From: Nymphaea colorata
Taxonomy: Eukaryota; Streptophyta; Magnoliopsida; Nymphaeales; Nymphaeaceae
Assembly (NCBI RefSeq): GCF_008831285.2
Contig: NC_045147.1
Coordinates: 2,566,001 to 2,630,000 of the forward strand
Direction: 5' to 3'
DNA length: 64,000 nt
The translations under genes were made by a program, and so were the position numbers. Every line of letters begins with the position of its first letter. The stretch's first letter is position 1. Under the pieces are notes generated by a model, which did not search any database, was not told where the DNA came from, and saw only the letters and a program-made list of their open reading frames with translations. Below, piece after piece: positions 22,954 to 36,767 of this stretch.

Positions 22954-25929
22954 GGTCGTAATTTTTGTCTTCAGGCGATCGGAGAATGTTGTGAGAGTGT
23001 GGATTCCCGGAGAATGATGGGTGCTAATAAAGGAGTTGCATCAGTTATGGTGCACCTTCGCGGAAACTTCGTTCAGCAAGGATGAAGCTGCAAGAAAAAT
23101 AAAAGAACTATAAAACGTCAATATCGGTGGTTAGATGGCTGATGGAGTGGTGATTTGATTGGAGAAAAGTGGTTGATTGGGGGTAGGGATGACCGATGAT
23201 CGCTGGTGGTGTTGATGAGCAGCCGGTGGAAATAAAATTTTGTCGACAAGAAAGTGGGAGCCACAATGAGAAGTGGATGAGTTATGATCGGAGAAGCTGA
23301 TTAGCCATGGAATTTGGTACCTTGATCACGTCAGATGTAGGGTTAGAATGGATGGCATCACATGCATAATCCTACAGACAGCTTATGACATGGTCTCTTT
23401 GCTTGCTTTTAGCTCGACGGCGCCGGCGGCGACTGTTTCCACGGGAGAATGGGTTGCGTGGACGATGGTGGTGTTAGCGTCCCTAAGATTCAGCTTGTTC
23501 AAATTTATTCAAAAGCAAAATATATAAAAAATTATTACTTAGATGTTGGTCTTTACGAACTATGAAAATGAATTTTAAATGAGCGTAAGGCTAAAAAATT
23601 TTGACAATTGGCAATATAAGAGATGACCTCAGTTGAACGTCGACGGCTGGATTTTGCAGTTCCCATTCAATGGTCCAGAACATGTTCTATTGCTAAGCTG
23701 CAAAAGGGACAACCTGTCGGCGCTTGTATCTCTAGTGAGACAAGATCAGTTAAATGATGCTCGAAGTAGACCTTCAACTTAGGTAATCCAAAACCCCACT
23801 CAGATTGATAAACCTTTTTCCTTCGCTAAGTTTGTCTTGTTGGAAAAATACATGATTCACTTTGAGTGTCATGGTACTGCCAACATTAGGTTGTTTATTT
23901 CAGGTCGAGTATCGTGTTGACAACATGTCTTTAGTTCGATTCTCATAGGCGTTATTTTTCTGCACTGCACTGTAAATAGGGGCATGAATAGTGTTTGAAT
24001 TAAAAGGTATTCTTGAATTGAAGAGTACTTTGTAAGACCACTAAGATTCCAAATAGCCTTTGAATTTGAGGGCAATGAAAGGGAGGGTAACTTCACATTA
24101 TAATAAAAAGCACCTACATCAGGTTGTCCACTCGGGTGCTTTTGCCCCTTCTTGGTTTTTTTCTGGCTGCCTCTCTCTTTTGGAGGCCATGGGCCCAAAG
24201 AAAGCTAGCGACCACCAACCATCTCATTAGTTGGTGCAACTCTTGAAATCCCATTTGGTGTCTTCCATGATCTAACTGTTACTAATTGCAGCCAAATTTT
24301 TATCCTGCAATTGAGACATAGAATGCATTGTCGTGTGTGTGTATATATATATATATAGACTAACTCAATGTTAGATCTGTTTAGCTGAATTTGGAAAAAA
24401 AAAATCCAGTTTACTGTGTTCAGATTCCGAGCCAGTCTAGAGTTTCATAACCAAATTAGAATCTGTGTTTGATATGCCACGAGAATCCCCAAAATGAAAA
24501 AGAAATCTTATCTAGTTATCTATAAAGAAAAGAGCTTGATCTTGTGCTAGTAAGATTCAATTCCAATTTAACAAGTTGGAACTAAGTTCGAATCCAAAAA
24601 CCTAATTAAATAGAGCTGATTAATCAAATTTGGTAACGCTAGAGCTGACCCATCTGAATTCTTTCTTAACAATGGTTTAATCTGTCCTCACTCCAAAAAA
24701 AAACTTGTGCGCCGACGGTGACTGTTTCATCTACGTCAGAGCTGAGTAGGAAACCAAATCTTCTAGATTTGGACTCTTCTGGGATACTTTTTCTTGCCTG
24801 CATTTGGGTCATGAATTAGAAAGAATTGATCATGTTGCTTATTTATTTTAAACAAGTAGGATTTTAGTTGACCAGTGTTGGATTTATAGCTTATTTACGT
24901 CCCCACCTAACTTCAGAGCAACAATTAATCGTGTTGCTCATAGTTAATTTGAAATAAAATAGGATTTATGACATACAACTGTTCCTACCTTGACCTTGGC
25001 TCTTATATTTATGTTTTATTGTGCTTCTCTCCGATGACTCGCTCTAATCCAGATGAATAACCGGCTCCAAATTTTTTTCCTTGTATAGTCTTATGATAGA
25101 TCGAATGGCCTTCATGAGTAAGGTAGATTACTCTTGTTAGGTAGAGTCACTATTCAATTTTCATATATATGTATATACAAAAACTGAACGATGACTCTGG
25201 CCTTTCAGAGTTACTGAAAGGCCATCTAATCAATGTCATCTAACTCAACATAATGAACCATTAAAAGAAAAACAATGAGAAAAAATGGTAGCTATTTTTA
25301 CTATTTAATAATAGTTAATATTTTTTTTTTCTCTCAATCATCTTCAAGTGTGTGTATAAGTTAATAATGACTTGACTATTTAGAGTCACCCATACATCTA
25401 TCTCGTCAATCAATGTAGATGTGAGGTGCTCCGAATAAGTCAAAAGAAAGAACCTGCTGCAGTGCAGAGGAGAAAGACAAACTTATAACGTTCGTGACCT
25501 TAAATGCATCGGGGGCTTGTCATCCCCAACGCACACATGCATTCAATTGCTTGTCGCCTTTAAAAACTGAGAGTCTTTTGTCGAGAATTTTTCGTTTCTG
25601 GTGATGTCAGGACTACTGTTTATGGGTTTACCTTTGTGCGCATATTGCTAAACAAAAGAAACTGCCTACCTATTTCCAGCAAGGGGGATCAACAACCCCT
25701 TCTTCCCAGTGATGTAGCTTGAAATTTCTAGTTAATTAAGGGGTTATAATAGTTTAAATTTTAAATTTAAAGGTGCATGTGTGTATAAATTAATAAAAAG
25801 ATGATGAAACATCAATATGGAAATAAGAGAATTTGTGTGAGCTGAAGTAGGTAATATTGAATTTTTAATATTTCCCACCCTTAAGTTTGAGTTGAGCCCA
25901 AGTTTACTCGACTCATTGAAACATTTCTC
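22954..25929. other. intergenic region upstream of the CML gene
   Basis: The first few hundred bases should be the 5' UTR and promoter of the CML gene. From about 24370 the text resembles the degenerate dispersed repeat with GAATCTG words. Short TA runs occur at 24340 and 25160. No gene is seen. Confidence 0.4.
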
Positions 25930-26150
25930 ACTGTAGGCAAAGCAAGTAACATGTAAACACAATAAAGTTGGGTTGTTCCTCCCAGTTAAACATGTCCCAA
26001 TAAAGTTGCCTTGTTTGCAGTAAAAAAGGAGGTGATGCTCGCTCTCCAGACCTGCAAAACAAACAACACAAACGGAAGCGAGGTTGACACCCAACCTTTG
26101 GGCTGAGTGTCAAGAGGTAGCATGTCTCTCCAACTCTCCTCGATTCCCCT
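25930..26150 (-). pseudogene. LINE 3' fragment (zf-RVT)
   Basis: The minus strand reads a C-x2-C-x6-E-x2-HHLLFYC pattern, split over overlapping frames. It matches the zf-RVT zinc-binding segment near the end of plant LINE ORF2. It is short and frame-broken. Confidence 0.65.
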
Positions 26151-26270
26151 CCTGAGCGTCTAGTGTAGAAATGGGTCGTGTTGATTAGTTGGTATTAAAG
26201 CCGGTTTAACATTCGGGCAAGGAGTCTACAAGACTACATGCACAAATGCATGTGCTTTGAAGGGATAGAT

Positions 26271-26470
26271 TGTAATATCCCCATTTTGACAATTTTAGTC
26301 ATGTTTCTAATATTGTGGAGAATTTTTGAAGGACTTGTAGGGGGATGGTCAAATAGTTAAATGTGTTAAGCGGCTTGATTCCAAGCCTTTTGGATTGAAA
26401 CCAAAACTGCTAATGGACATATTAGGATCCGTCGAACCATGAGACCAAACCCAGTACTGCGGGTTGTTAT
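26271..26470 (+). repeat. solo LTR of the TRIM family, reversed orientation
   Basis: It begins TGTAATATCCCC and ends GGGTTGTTATA. Its reverse complement carries the family landmarks: AACCCGCAG..TGGG, CTCATGGTTCGACGGATC, then a late TCCTTCAAAAATTCTC..CAATATTAG..ATGACTAAA block and TATTACA. These match the LTRs at 7.1 kb in order. No second LTR is present. Confidence 0.65.
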
Positions 26471-29400
26471 AAAAAGTGGCATAGCTTTAGGATAACTAGT
26501 CGAAGGATTTGGAGTGTACCATCATAAGAGGAAGACCAACCTTCTTCTTCATCTTAATGGAGTGGTTTCTTACCATCAATCTTTGAAGAGGGATTGAACA
26601 TATGATTCATACGAAGAGGAGAGAGAGATTTTGGAGTGAGACATCCCCATATTTTCACTCACTAGGTGAAAAATGAGCTTTCATGGAAACTCGGTTCCAC
26701 AAACCCAATTCTTCAGAGTTCACTATATAATTTTGTGGCACTCAAACAATTAGTTTAGACGTAATTTAGTATAAATTAGCACTATTAATTTTGATATAAT
26801 TAAAGTGGATAATATCGTCAGAACCTCCTAAGCTTCAACCTCATGTGATAATCAAGGCTCAAAATCAAGTACGACTGTAGCCGTCAATCCTTCTTGCAAT
26901 ATTCAGGGAAACTTTTCTAAAAATGCTAACGATGACAGTAACAACAATATTCATGACGGGCAAGAACAATATCTAAGGAGAAATTGTTTAGTCTGCCTAC
27001 GCTGGAAGGGCACAATTACAGTTATCAAAAGTTATGCTATCGTGATGATGTTGATAAAAGATGAGCCATTACGTAAACATATTTTTTATGAGAGAATAAT
27101 AATAATGGAAAATTCTCGTAGACATAAACATGTTATCAAACCAAAGATCTCTCGAGTCTTCCTTTTTCTTTTTAGGTTACTTCATTATTCTTGTATCGGA
27201 GCCTCATGCCTCCTAGTTTTCTCACCGGCAAATCAAAGCATATCCCTAGAATCTTCATCACAAACCCGGCAAGTTCACATACCTAGCGGTGTTGAATATT
27301 CCATTTGTTTCTAAGATCTCATGCACTCTAACTGCTTACTTCGGTGCACCCACCAAGGATTGAAGATGAATAAGCAAGGTACTTGATTTGGGAACAAATC
27401 CTCAAAGACAAATTGTTCGCCAAAAATGTTCTAAGCCTGACATTCAACTATTAATTGCTATTGTAGGTTTAGGTACCAAACATGTTCTTTCTATTTGCAC
27501 TGCCTTTTGCTGAAGGTGAGTTTGTTGAATCTAGTGAAGATTCTGTTGAGAATGTGGTTCAATAGTTAGAAGGAGATTTTCAAGTAAATTGATATACCAA
27601 CCTAAGGTGCATATAGTATTTACAGTTTCTAAAACAAAAATTGGATTAATAATGACAAGCTGCCTCTTGTTAAGTGTTGGCATTTAATAGAACATAATCC
27701 TTTATTTCTTGAGAGGTACAACTGCTATTTGTTATTTGTAATTGTATTTTCTTAATGATCTAGTTTCTTTCAAGATAATATAAGTAGCAAATGTTTTTGT
27801 ATGGTACGTCTGGAAATATTAGCTTTTCATTAGTTTTGATGCTTTTCATTGAGTTCTCTATGTCCATTTAACATTAATGAGATAAGTTATTCATTATATA
27901 ACTTTTACATTTTCGTGTATGTAATCATTCAAAACTTGCCAAGATCAAGAAGAACATCATACAAGTTTTTTAACCTGGATTTCATTACATATGATTGAAA
28001 TCCGTATAGCAAACCCACGAATTGACAAACATCTTGACATAGTATTCCAAATAGCTACTTTAAAGAGGTGCATCGGCTTTCCTACTTTTGTAAACGTGCT
28101 TTTTGCAAAGCAACATTTCCCTTAAGATAGAAGGTTTTTTTGTATGTTCCGGTTGAGTTCACCTAGTCAAATTTATTATGTCATATTGCACCAATTAACA
28201 AATATCTAATGTGTTGTCATAAATTTGCTCATAAAACTACATATAGCTTATATGTGCTGAATTTTCTTTACATACTCGATTGGCAATTTGAATCATAAAT
28301 TACTTAAACAATCCATTGATGATCCTCTTTTTGTCATGCCATTGTAAGTAGTAGGACGAGTAAAAGCAGTACCTTCTAGAGCATATTTTAAAATTCAAAT
28401 TCAAAATGTTTCCTTTTAGCTTTTGTATCAATTGTTTGTTCTCCTTTCTTCCAAGCCTTGCAAAACATCAACATTTTAAAGTTTTTATGCTTTGTCAATT
28501 TTTCAAGTTCTGCAACGGTTCAGTTTTGGGCATAAAACATGCTCGACAAATTAGGCAGCTACATAGTAGGTCTTATATGAAACTATCATATTTCATTTTA
28601 CATCTTTTCCAAACCCTCAGTAGAACTACAACTCCAAAGTGCATTTTTACTTGAAGGTTCTTGTACTCATAAACCGTTTTTATTTTTTTACCACTATTTG
28701 AGTTTTTATAGATCTAATGGTAAAGGTGCTAAAAAAATGAACTTCTATGCCTGCCATCCACTACCAATCATCCGACATCCCCTCCAGAAGAATCCGCAAA
28801 AAAACACCCTATTTGAACCCTAAAATCATGTTTTGATGGATATTTCTTTCATTCTTTTAAATGTTCATTCCTTTAATCAGAATTTCTTTCTAATTAAGAA
28901 GAGACGTGGAGGTTTGTGTTATAAACAATTTGTCTGCAACAAACATGATTTCAAGAAACGAATAAGCGATGAGAAAATGAAGCATGCAACAACGAACTGT
29001 GGTTGCAAGACATGCATGATAATTGAACTTAAGTTTAAAAAAAAAAATGGTGTGTGTATAATATTTAATGTGCAGATAATCACTACTTGTACTTTTCATA
29101 AGACATGAAAGAGGGTTTGTGTTCCTCAAAAAATATAATGAATATTATAGTTGATTCAAGAGTAAGGACATCAAAATTAATGGATGTTTTTGTACATGAG
29201 GGTGGTGGAATGGAGCATGTAACATTTACATGATAATAATTATGCAAGTATTTACAGAAGTTTTCAAATCCTTGCTATGAGGAAGATGGTCTAGAAAATG
29301 AAAGATGAAAACCCAAAATTTTGTTACAACATTCAAATCCATAAAATGGGGTAGATAAGAAATTGCTTTTGGGAAAATGCTTAAGTTATAGTCCATTTCA

Positions 29401-30307
29401 GTTTTCTACCTTGCTAAGGTATTTGATGAATCAAGATATTCAAGCTGGCCAAAAAGGTCCAATTCAACACCTGAAATGCTTCTCAGTTTCAGTAATCTAG
29501 TAAGGTCTACATTGTTTCACCTTGTGTATCTGTCTACTAATTTTGCGACTGTGATTCTTATGCCAATGAGCTCAACCCTCTGGATGCTTTCAATATCGGC
29601 TGCCTTTTAGCGATTCGGTCTAAACCTGATCAGACTGCTTAGTTTGGCAAGCTTCAACTTGCTCCCTAACATATTATACAATAAAATGCAGAAAACAAAA
29701 TTGGGAAAGAACAAGAGTCATAAGTTTCATGAATCAGCTGAATTACATAAAAAGAACGTCTCCTACAAAGTCTACAAATAGATCTGCCATCTGAAAATTG
29801 GAATCATTCATACACAATTCCTAATTAGGTAAACACAAAAGCAAGAAGGACCAATGTTGATCGCAGAATTATTTTGAAGAATACAACCAACAATATTGAT
29901 ACATGAAAAAAAAAATATGAATAACAATAAAAGGGTTCTTTTACGTGCCGAATGCAACCATCAAACAAAGAAACCGTGCTGCTTCTGCTTGTTCAAGAAG
30001 AAACCATCAATAAAGGTGGAGAATATTATATGTGCATTGAAATAATCCTTGTATTTTTTAGCTGCATTACATTATGTTTACCAAGTATATATAATGTTTT
30101 GGCAATTTATTGGACAATGTTCAAACCAAATTTTGACAACCTGGACAAAAAGAACATGTTAGCCATGACCACGAACCGGCATAGATGAAATGAATAGTGC
30201 ATAAGCTGCAAACGGCACAGAATGGAGAAAACAAATGCAGTATGAATTAACACTAAACTTCCATGTTGGATCAATTCATCATTCAACCTTTTGAATATGT
30301 GTGTGTC

Positions 30308-30318
<11 letters not shown>

Positions 30319-30361
<43 letters not shown>
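30319..30361. repeat. (TA)n microsatellite
   Basis: More than 20 TA dinucleotides preceded by GT repeats. Confidence 0.95.
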
Positions 30362-30366
<5 letters not shown>

Positions 30367-30776
30367 TGAATCGTGTCATGATGGCCATTTGGTCCATGGT
30401 GATAGCTAGTTAAGAGAAAAAAAAGAGAAAAAAGTGATAGATATATTTGCCATAGTATTAGTTCACAATTTTTTTCTTTTTTTCCCTCAGTTGTCTATAC
30501 AACGGACTTGATAGCCATTGACTCACTATGTATAGAGAGAGAAAAAAGATGTTAGATTGAAAACATTTAAATACTAGATAGATAAGAAACTCTTGATCTT
30601 TACTAAATAGGCAGTTAAGAGAAGAAGGACCCTTGATCATTTCTAAATTGGTGGTTGACAAAACAACAACAAGGTAAAGGGATGAAGTAGTACATTTTTT
30701 TCTTTGTTTTTCTCTCAACCCCCAATTTAGAAAAAATTAAGAGTTTCTTATCCCTCTATAACTAAGTGCTTAGGAG

Positions 30777-30832
<56 letters not shown>
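30777..30832. repeat. compound (TA)n(GA)n microsatellite
   Basis: A TA run of about 34 bases passes directly into a GA run of about 22 bases. Confidence 0.95.
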
Positions 30833-31584
30833 TACAAGTACATATAACTGAGCTAAATATGCTAGTAAAGGTTGTATGTTATATATGCATAGACATTATT
30901 ATGCATGTTATGTAGAATATATTTGTCTTATTAGTTATTATAATAAGAACCAAAAGCACTATTTTGTACATATAAAAATATACTTTATGCAAAGAAACGA
31001 AATTGCTACAAGCAGGGCGAGTGACTAAGTTGACCAGTGAGTTAAAAGTCAATTCACTCCAAGACCAGTCCCAATTCACTTTGTTCTTTGTCTCTTGTTC
31101 ATTTTCCAGCCACATCTTCCTTGCCCCTAGCCCATGACCTCACCCATCTAAGCATGTTTTCATGCACTTTTCTTCAGCATCCACCTTTGGCTCTTTGCAT
31201 CGTGGTTTTGACTCATTCATACTAGTAGCAGGCCTAGGAAAAGAATAGTTGGAAAACTCGCCGAGTTGGCTTAGGAATTGTTCGAGTCAGCTGGGATCGC
31301 TAAAAAGTTCAGCCACAAGTCAAGGTTGACCGGACTCACCTGTGACTCAGTTTGACTTGGCCCGACTTGCCCCAGACTTGGCCTTGACTAATCTGATTCA
31401 GCTGCAGTGATTTACATTATGGTTATTTTAAAACTCGATTGAGTTGACAGGTCAACTCACTGACCCAGTGACCCGGTCATCTGAGTCACCGGTTCGCCAG
31501 CTATCAAGAAAAGTTCAGCAACAGTTAGGCTGTTGAATGGCATGGTTTGGGGATGGGGTTATTGGTTCTCTCTCTCTCTCTCTT

Positions 31585-31720
31585 TGGATGGTGCAACCGG
31601 TCGGAATGGGTGGCATGATCTAGCTACATCCTTAGTTTGAATCCTAGTGGATGCCTTATGGTATTGAGAAGTGTTGATTCTGGAATTATGAGTGTTATTA
31701 TAAGGCCAAGTTGACCGGTT
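31585..31720 (+). repeat. SINE-like dispersed repeat, copy B
   Basis: Homologous by eye to 13908-14075 in the X8 intron and also flanked by CT runs. It contains TTAGTTTGAATCCTAG, close to the pol III B-box consensus GGTTCGAATCC, and ends AGGCCAAGTTGACCGG. Confidence 0.45.
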
Positions 31721-32952
31721 TTGTCCCCCTCTCTATCTCTCAAACCTTTAGCACATATATTTGGAACTCAATTTAAGATTCGTATAAAAACCAAATAGTT
31801 GAAATATCTCACAAGCCCATATAATTGAAACAACGAGAGAAAAAAGACGCCTAATTATAAAAATACTTGGAGGCCTGGGACTTGGAAAGGGGTATTCCAA
31901 TGGATTATATTCGAATCTAATACAGATACCATGTCCAACTATTCTATTCCAATGTTACCTGATTTGACCCTAAATCTAATTCAGATTCTAACTTTAATTA
32001 GACAATTACTTGTGATCGGATTTGGATGTCCATAAAAGATCGATATCTATGAATTTGATCTTAGGGGGAAAAAACGTGCCCGTCTACTTGAATTTGAGAA
32101 TCGAGACTTGGATTAAATTTGAAAAGCACTCCTTGGACCATCATTGAATCCAAGTAACTGAATTTGGAAGTTGAAGCATGGATCATAACCGTTAAAACTC
32201 AGCAGTTTTCTTCTAGGACGTTCAAACCCAGCAGGTTTTCAACATTTGCTTCTTGTGAAAACTTGGATTCAAATAAATTGAAGATTTAAACAACATTTAA
32301 GCTGACACAGAAATTTAAACAATATTTGGCTTGGCACTAGGGAACAAGTTTCAGCGTAGATTTTAACGGTGGTCTGGTTCTTAGGTTTTGTCAATTTATG
32401 TCACAAGGCATTCAATTTCATTTCCAACCTCACATCCTCCTATTTGAAAGGGAAACCTGCCTTCGGCATAAAACTCTCAAAACTATACTCCCAATGGTCT
32501 AGGTAGACTACCCTTCAATCAAGCGCAGAGCTAAAAAGTTTTAAGGACACTAATTATATAATTTTAGATTTTTAAGGAACACCGATATAGAAATTCAATT
32601 GAAATTCAATATAAAAATAACCATTTTTTGTGAGCTACACAATTGCGCCAGTGTCAAACTTACCACTGTTTACAACCCTGAAAATGACAATGCTATGCCC
32701 CTTTGGACAAAAAAATAATGTTGCCAACATCAATTGGTGCAGTTTTTTGCTTTTAATTAAAAAATAACTTTAAATTGATTTAAATTTTAAAAATATATAT
32801 ATATAAACGTGTACATGCATCATATTGACAACGATGATGCACATTCAGACTGATAATGACAAGAACCATCCTTTAAATATATCGATTTACTAAACGCATC
32901 ATCCGATGCCATACCATCCAAGGAACAGATGAGGTTGACGGAGAATTATTAA
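31721..32952. other. gene-free stretch
   Basis: Text at 31.87-32.18 kb again belongs to the degenerate GAATCTGATTC-type dispersed repeat. No gene is seen. Confidence 0.4.
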
Positions 32953-33248
32953 TGGGGCGTTCGTTTGTTTCAGATTTAATCTTATGTAACATGTTTTTGC
33001 TGGTGTAGCAAAAGATTCACGGTAGAGTCAATGTTTTATCAAACTAAAGTTCTTAGGTTGGACCTAAAGATCCACACTTGAAATTTGTTTTGTCTTTTTG
33101 CTTTGAAAAGATGTTGGATTTGAGATCAAAAGGAGAAGAATCAGATCTTAAATCCAAATTCTCAAATCCTAAGGAGCAAATCCTAAGTATTACACCCCTA
33201 AGATCTTTAAGTTCTAAGAATTTTAGATCAGAAGCAACCAAACGCCCC
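32953..33248. mobile_element. Tourist-like MITE, second copy type
   Basis: This 296-bp element begins TGGGGCGTTCGTTTGTTTC and ends GAAGCAACCAAACGCCCC, so the tips are inverted repeats. TAA flanks both sides (32950-32952 and 33249-33251). The tips resemble those of the MITE at 10999, but the interior differs. Confidence 0.82.
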
Positions 33249-34074
33249 TAAAAACACTTTGTGTGTATGACACCAATTTTTAAGAACATAGCTTACTGAG
33301 AGGTCGCACAACTAAAATGGGCCTACAAAAGGAACCGTTAACAAGTGGCCGCCATTGTTGGAATCCAGCCAAGTTTACACAGTCCAAATAAAAAAAACCC
33401 CATGGCCTGACAACCCTTAAAAGGAAAGGTTGCCTGCTGATCCTCGTTACAATAAAAGATGCTCTCCCTTAATGGTTCCTGATAATTGAGAGACGGCCAT
33501 GGACAGAGCTCAACCAGGCCCAAGTCGGGCACAAGCACAACCAGACCAAAGAAACAGTACACCAACAATCGGATCATATACTTCTAGAAGCCCAGTAATG
33601 TCTGCATTGACCGTTTTGAGATGCTTTACTCTTGACATTTGCGTTCAAGAAATCTCACCGTAAAAACTCGGTCCCCTTCATGAACAAAAGAGAAGCTATT
33701 GAGAGAGTTTCCCAACGTTCAGTTTGCGCCTGTTTCCTTTTAAACTTTTCATTCTGGTCGCAGGAGTACAGGTTTGTCGTCTCACTTTCTTGCAATAAAA
33801 TTTCGGCTATTATCCATCATCGTCTCACATGGGTAGGGTCCATAAAAAAATGTTGAAGTTCAGGTGTCGGTAGGCTTGTGCCTCGAGACAACAACTACTT
33901 GCAACAGCGCAAGCGTGAAGCAGACTCTTCCCCAAAATCTGCACATTGATCACAGCAGGAAAAAGAAAATAATGCTGAGGAAAGGAAAGCTAGCGAGCAT
34001 GAACTCTTTTTCTTTTTCTCGGAATACTTCTTCTGCCAACTCTTTGGCCTGTGGAAGAAGGCGGAAAAGAACAG
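33249..34074. other. region downstream of the cytochrome b561 gene
   Basis: No gene is recognised. It should contain the 3' UTR of the minus-strand gene that ends at 34075. Confidence 0.4.
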
Positions 34075-35131
34075 TTACTTTCCAATAATGTGAGCGATGT
34101 TAGTAGGGTTTTGACATACAGCAGCAAGGATGACAAGGGCACCGAGCAGAGACAGCCCAAGACCTAAGAAATTAACAACCATGGACTCTGGAGAGTTCCT
34201 TAACACCAAACCTTTGCCCTGCAAGAATGTGAGCTTCTCCAGGAGCCCAGTTTCAGCTGTTGCCACGGACAATGCATATGTGTAGAGGCCAACAAAGACA
34301 TGCCATGGCAGGACATAAACCCTCACTCCACGCACTTCTCCTCTGTGCCAAAAACTCATGAATCCAACGATCCACTGCACCAATAGAAGCGGAATGTGAT
34401 AAATAACAAAGAAAGGATAAATGGGTATCAGTTAAAATGGTTCAGGTCCTCTTTTTCATGGATTCCTCCCGCTGAGAAATTCTAAAACGAAAGAGGAATT
34501 GGAAAAGAACCAAAAGACCAAATGGGTTGATGATCACGACTGACCTGGGAGACAAACAAGCACATACAGATCAAGCCCATCCAAGAATGCAGGCTGTAGA
34601 AATTGGCAAAACCCTTGTACTTATAGAACTTGATCCAGATGCCGAAGAATCCTAAACCCAGAGCCACTGCTTGCAGAAATAGATGCAGAGATTTCTTGAA
34701 ATTTCTAGACCAACTTGGCAGAGCTTTATGTATAAGAATAGCTGGAACCACAAAAAATGGAAATGGGTGTCAAGCAGGTGTGAGACAGAGAGAGAGAGAG
34801 AGCAACATTAAAAGACTTGCAAAAGAGCTGTACCTTCCCCACTGACAAGTATGAAGCCGATGACCATTACAAGAGGGTGCAACACCTGCAAGTGACAGAA
34901 AGAACGGGTAAACAAAGGGAAATAAGGCCGAAACGACATTGCCCTGAAGTTTGGCAAAGACAAGCATTAAGTGGTATGCACACTGTAGACTGTGTCCGTC
35001 TTGGAGGAAGAAGGAAGCAGGAAGGATGTCCTGAATCTGAACGCCCAGATGAGCACCAGCACTGCCACAATGACAGATGTGAGTCTAGCAAGGAAGAGCA
35101 GAGCATAGAATGGCTTGGTGAAAGTAGCCAT
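34075..35131 (-). CDS. cytochrome b561 (ascorbate-dependent transmembrane reductase)
   Basis: Four exons on the minus strand: 35131-34982, 34885-34834, 34741-34545 and 34374-34075. They encode 232 residues, a normal length for the family. Family signatures are LHPLVMVIGFIL followed by GEAIL, KSLHLFLQ, FYSLHSWMG, LPWHVFVG and ATAETGLLEKLTFLQ. The four histidines at 53, 87, 119 and 158 fit the two-heme arrangement (pairs 53/119 and 87/158). Six hydrophobic helices can be drawn. Family members pass electrons from cytosolic ascorbate across a membrane (tonoplast or plasma membrane) to monodehydroascorbate or ferric chelates. All introns are short (92-170 bp). The first donor (TACAGT/GTGCAT) was picked to keep the frame into LHPL; the alternative one codon position earlier breaks it. 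There is no N-terminal DOMON domain. Confidence 0.92.
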
Positions 35132-36767
35132 GGAACGCCGCAAGCGGAGACACCAAGAAGGAAAGTCTTGCTTGTTCTCTTGTTCTCTTTACTCTTTAAC
35201 GCTGCAGTGGTTAAAGTGGAGCTGGGGCTGCACACTGTTCCTTTATCCATCCTTATCGTGTTGGTCTCGGACAATGGAGAGGAGAACAGGACACATGCCG
35301 ATCGAACTGCCACTTGCAGTTGCCTGGGACATGCAAGGTAATATAGTAAAATGGCAGCATGGATGGCACATTAAAAAAAAAAAAAAAAAAAAAAATTGGT
35401 TTTATTATTAGTTATTTAAAAATTTTGCTTTTTAAATTTTTTTTTAAAGACTGTTTGCGTAATATGATCAATCACGTTCTTTTTTATGAGGGAATGTTAG
35501 GTTATTCACTCTTTTAGAAAACAGTTTTTGTTAAAAATGAATTTTGGCAAAACTCATTTTTGGTGTTATCCAAATTGGCTTTCATTTCTAGTACGAAATC
35601 GATTTTCCATTAAACTTTGCAGACAAACTTGGATGTGCCTTTTTTAATGTGCAAAAGTTTTTTTCCGGTGCGAAGTTATATATTTACCTTTTCCTGGTAG
35701 GAATAATGCTGAAACTCTATAAGTTACAATTTGAGATTAATAGTGCTCGAAAGCAGTTAGATCTGGTTTGTAGAAAAATGAATAAATCAAGTGTGTGTCA
35801 TATTAACTTGGTTATGTATATTCTAAATAAGTCCGTGAAGATAAAGAAAAAAAGAATGGAAAGCAAATGCTCCCTTTAACTTCAGACTCGGGGTTCCCAA
35901 AATATTTTTTATATGAACACGTTCATTCCTTGGACGGACATCACTTCTCACGGAACTTTATGGAAGTTTTTTTGTGAACGATATTTTTCCCATTACCAAG
36001 AGTCCACGCTGATTCAGCATTAGTGAAAAAGTACATGAAAAGGAGCAATGAAGAGAATAATTTCCATATAGTTCAGCAACTTTTCAAGGGTGGTTTTGGT
36101 CAATTCCCTTTACAGTGTCTTTTTTCTGTAAATGGGAGCTCAGCTTTCAAAGCTATAGGATTGAAAATCTCAAGTATTAAGCTAGGCCAATCTCTATCAT
36201 GACCTGATCGGGGCCAACAATAAGCCAGATATACACCTCTGTCAACAAGCAAAATGTCATGCAGTATAACCAAACGGAATCCGAAAGTGATCCCCTTGGA
36301 GTATACAGCCTTTTCATTTTGTTTTATCACATAAAAAATACACACGCTGAGAAACCATAGCTGTGGTATGTCAACCTATGATTGCCACTCGAACGATAAC
36401 TGACAGAGTTACAGAGGGTTTTATTTTTCTAGAGAGGGCACTGTATAATCTCAGATGGCAAAAGTATTTTTCTCCAGAGCCGGTGAATTTACTCTGCCCG
36501 TGAAAATAATCAAAAGGACCTCCGGATTACAGGGCAAAGCAAACGTGAAATAGCACATGTTAGAAGGTGCTTTGTCATCATTAGGTGACTGCACATCATG
36601 AAGCGTGGCCTAAGAATATACTCTTGTTCTTTTAAATAGCTACATAGGGAACAAACACTGGCCCTTTAGGACAATGTTAAATGATACAACAATTCTACAG
36701 ATGCTGGCACCACAACTTAACTTCCCATGAAGCACATACTCAAGAGATGATCCCGACCCAGTTTCTC
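35132..36767. other. intergenic region between cytochrome b561 and the hAT-derived gene
   Basis: The part next to 35131 should hold the b561 promoter, and the part next to 36767 the 3' UTR of the hAT-derived gene. A poly(A) run lies at about 35373-35394. No further gene is supported. Confidence 0.45.

Larger units (their letters stand above)
26471..31584. other. long gene-free stretch
   Basis: No protein family, RNA gene or bounded repeat is recognised over 5 kb apart from simple repeats. Short frames, for example 27042-27314 and 28406-28654, have no supporting features. The 26.8-29.3 kb part looks like decayed retroelement text, but I could not match any motif. Confidence 0.4.

Noticed and set aside
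22559-23017. Several open frames on both strands overlapping the CML gene
   Set aside because: They are produced by the GC-rich coding sequence in other frames; only the EF-hand frame has domains.
34817-35341. 174-codon plus-strand and 148-codon minus-strand frames over the first exon of the b561 gene
   Set aside because: They overlap the spliced b561 exons and introns in other frames and lack any domain. The minus frame with VLHPL and the histidines explains the region.
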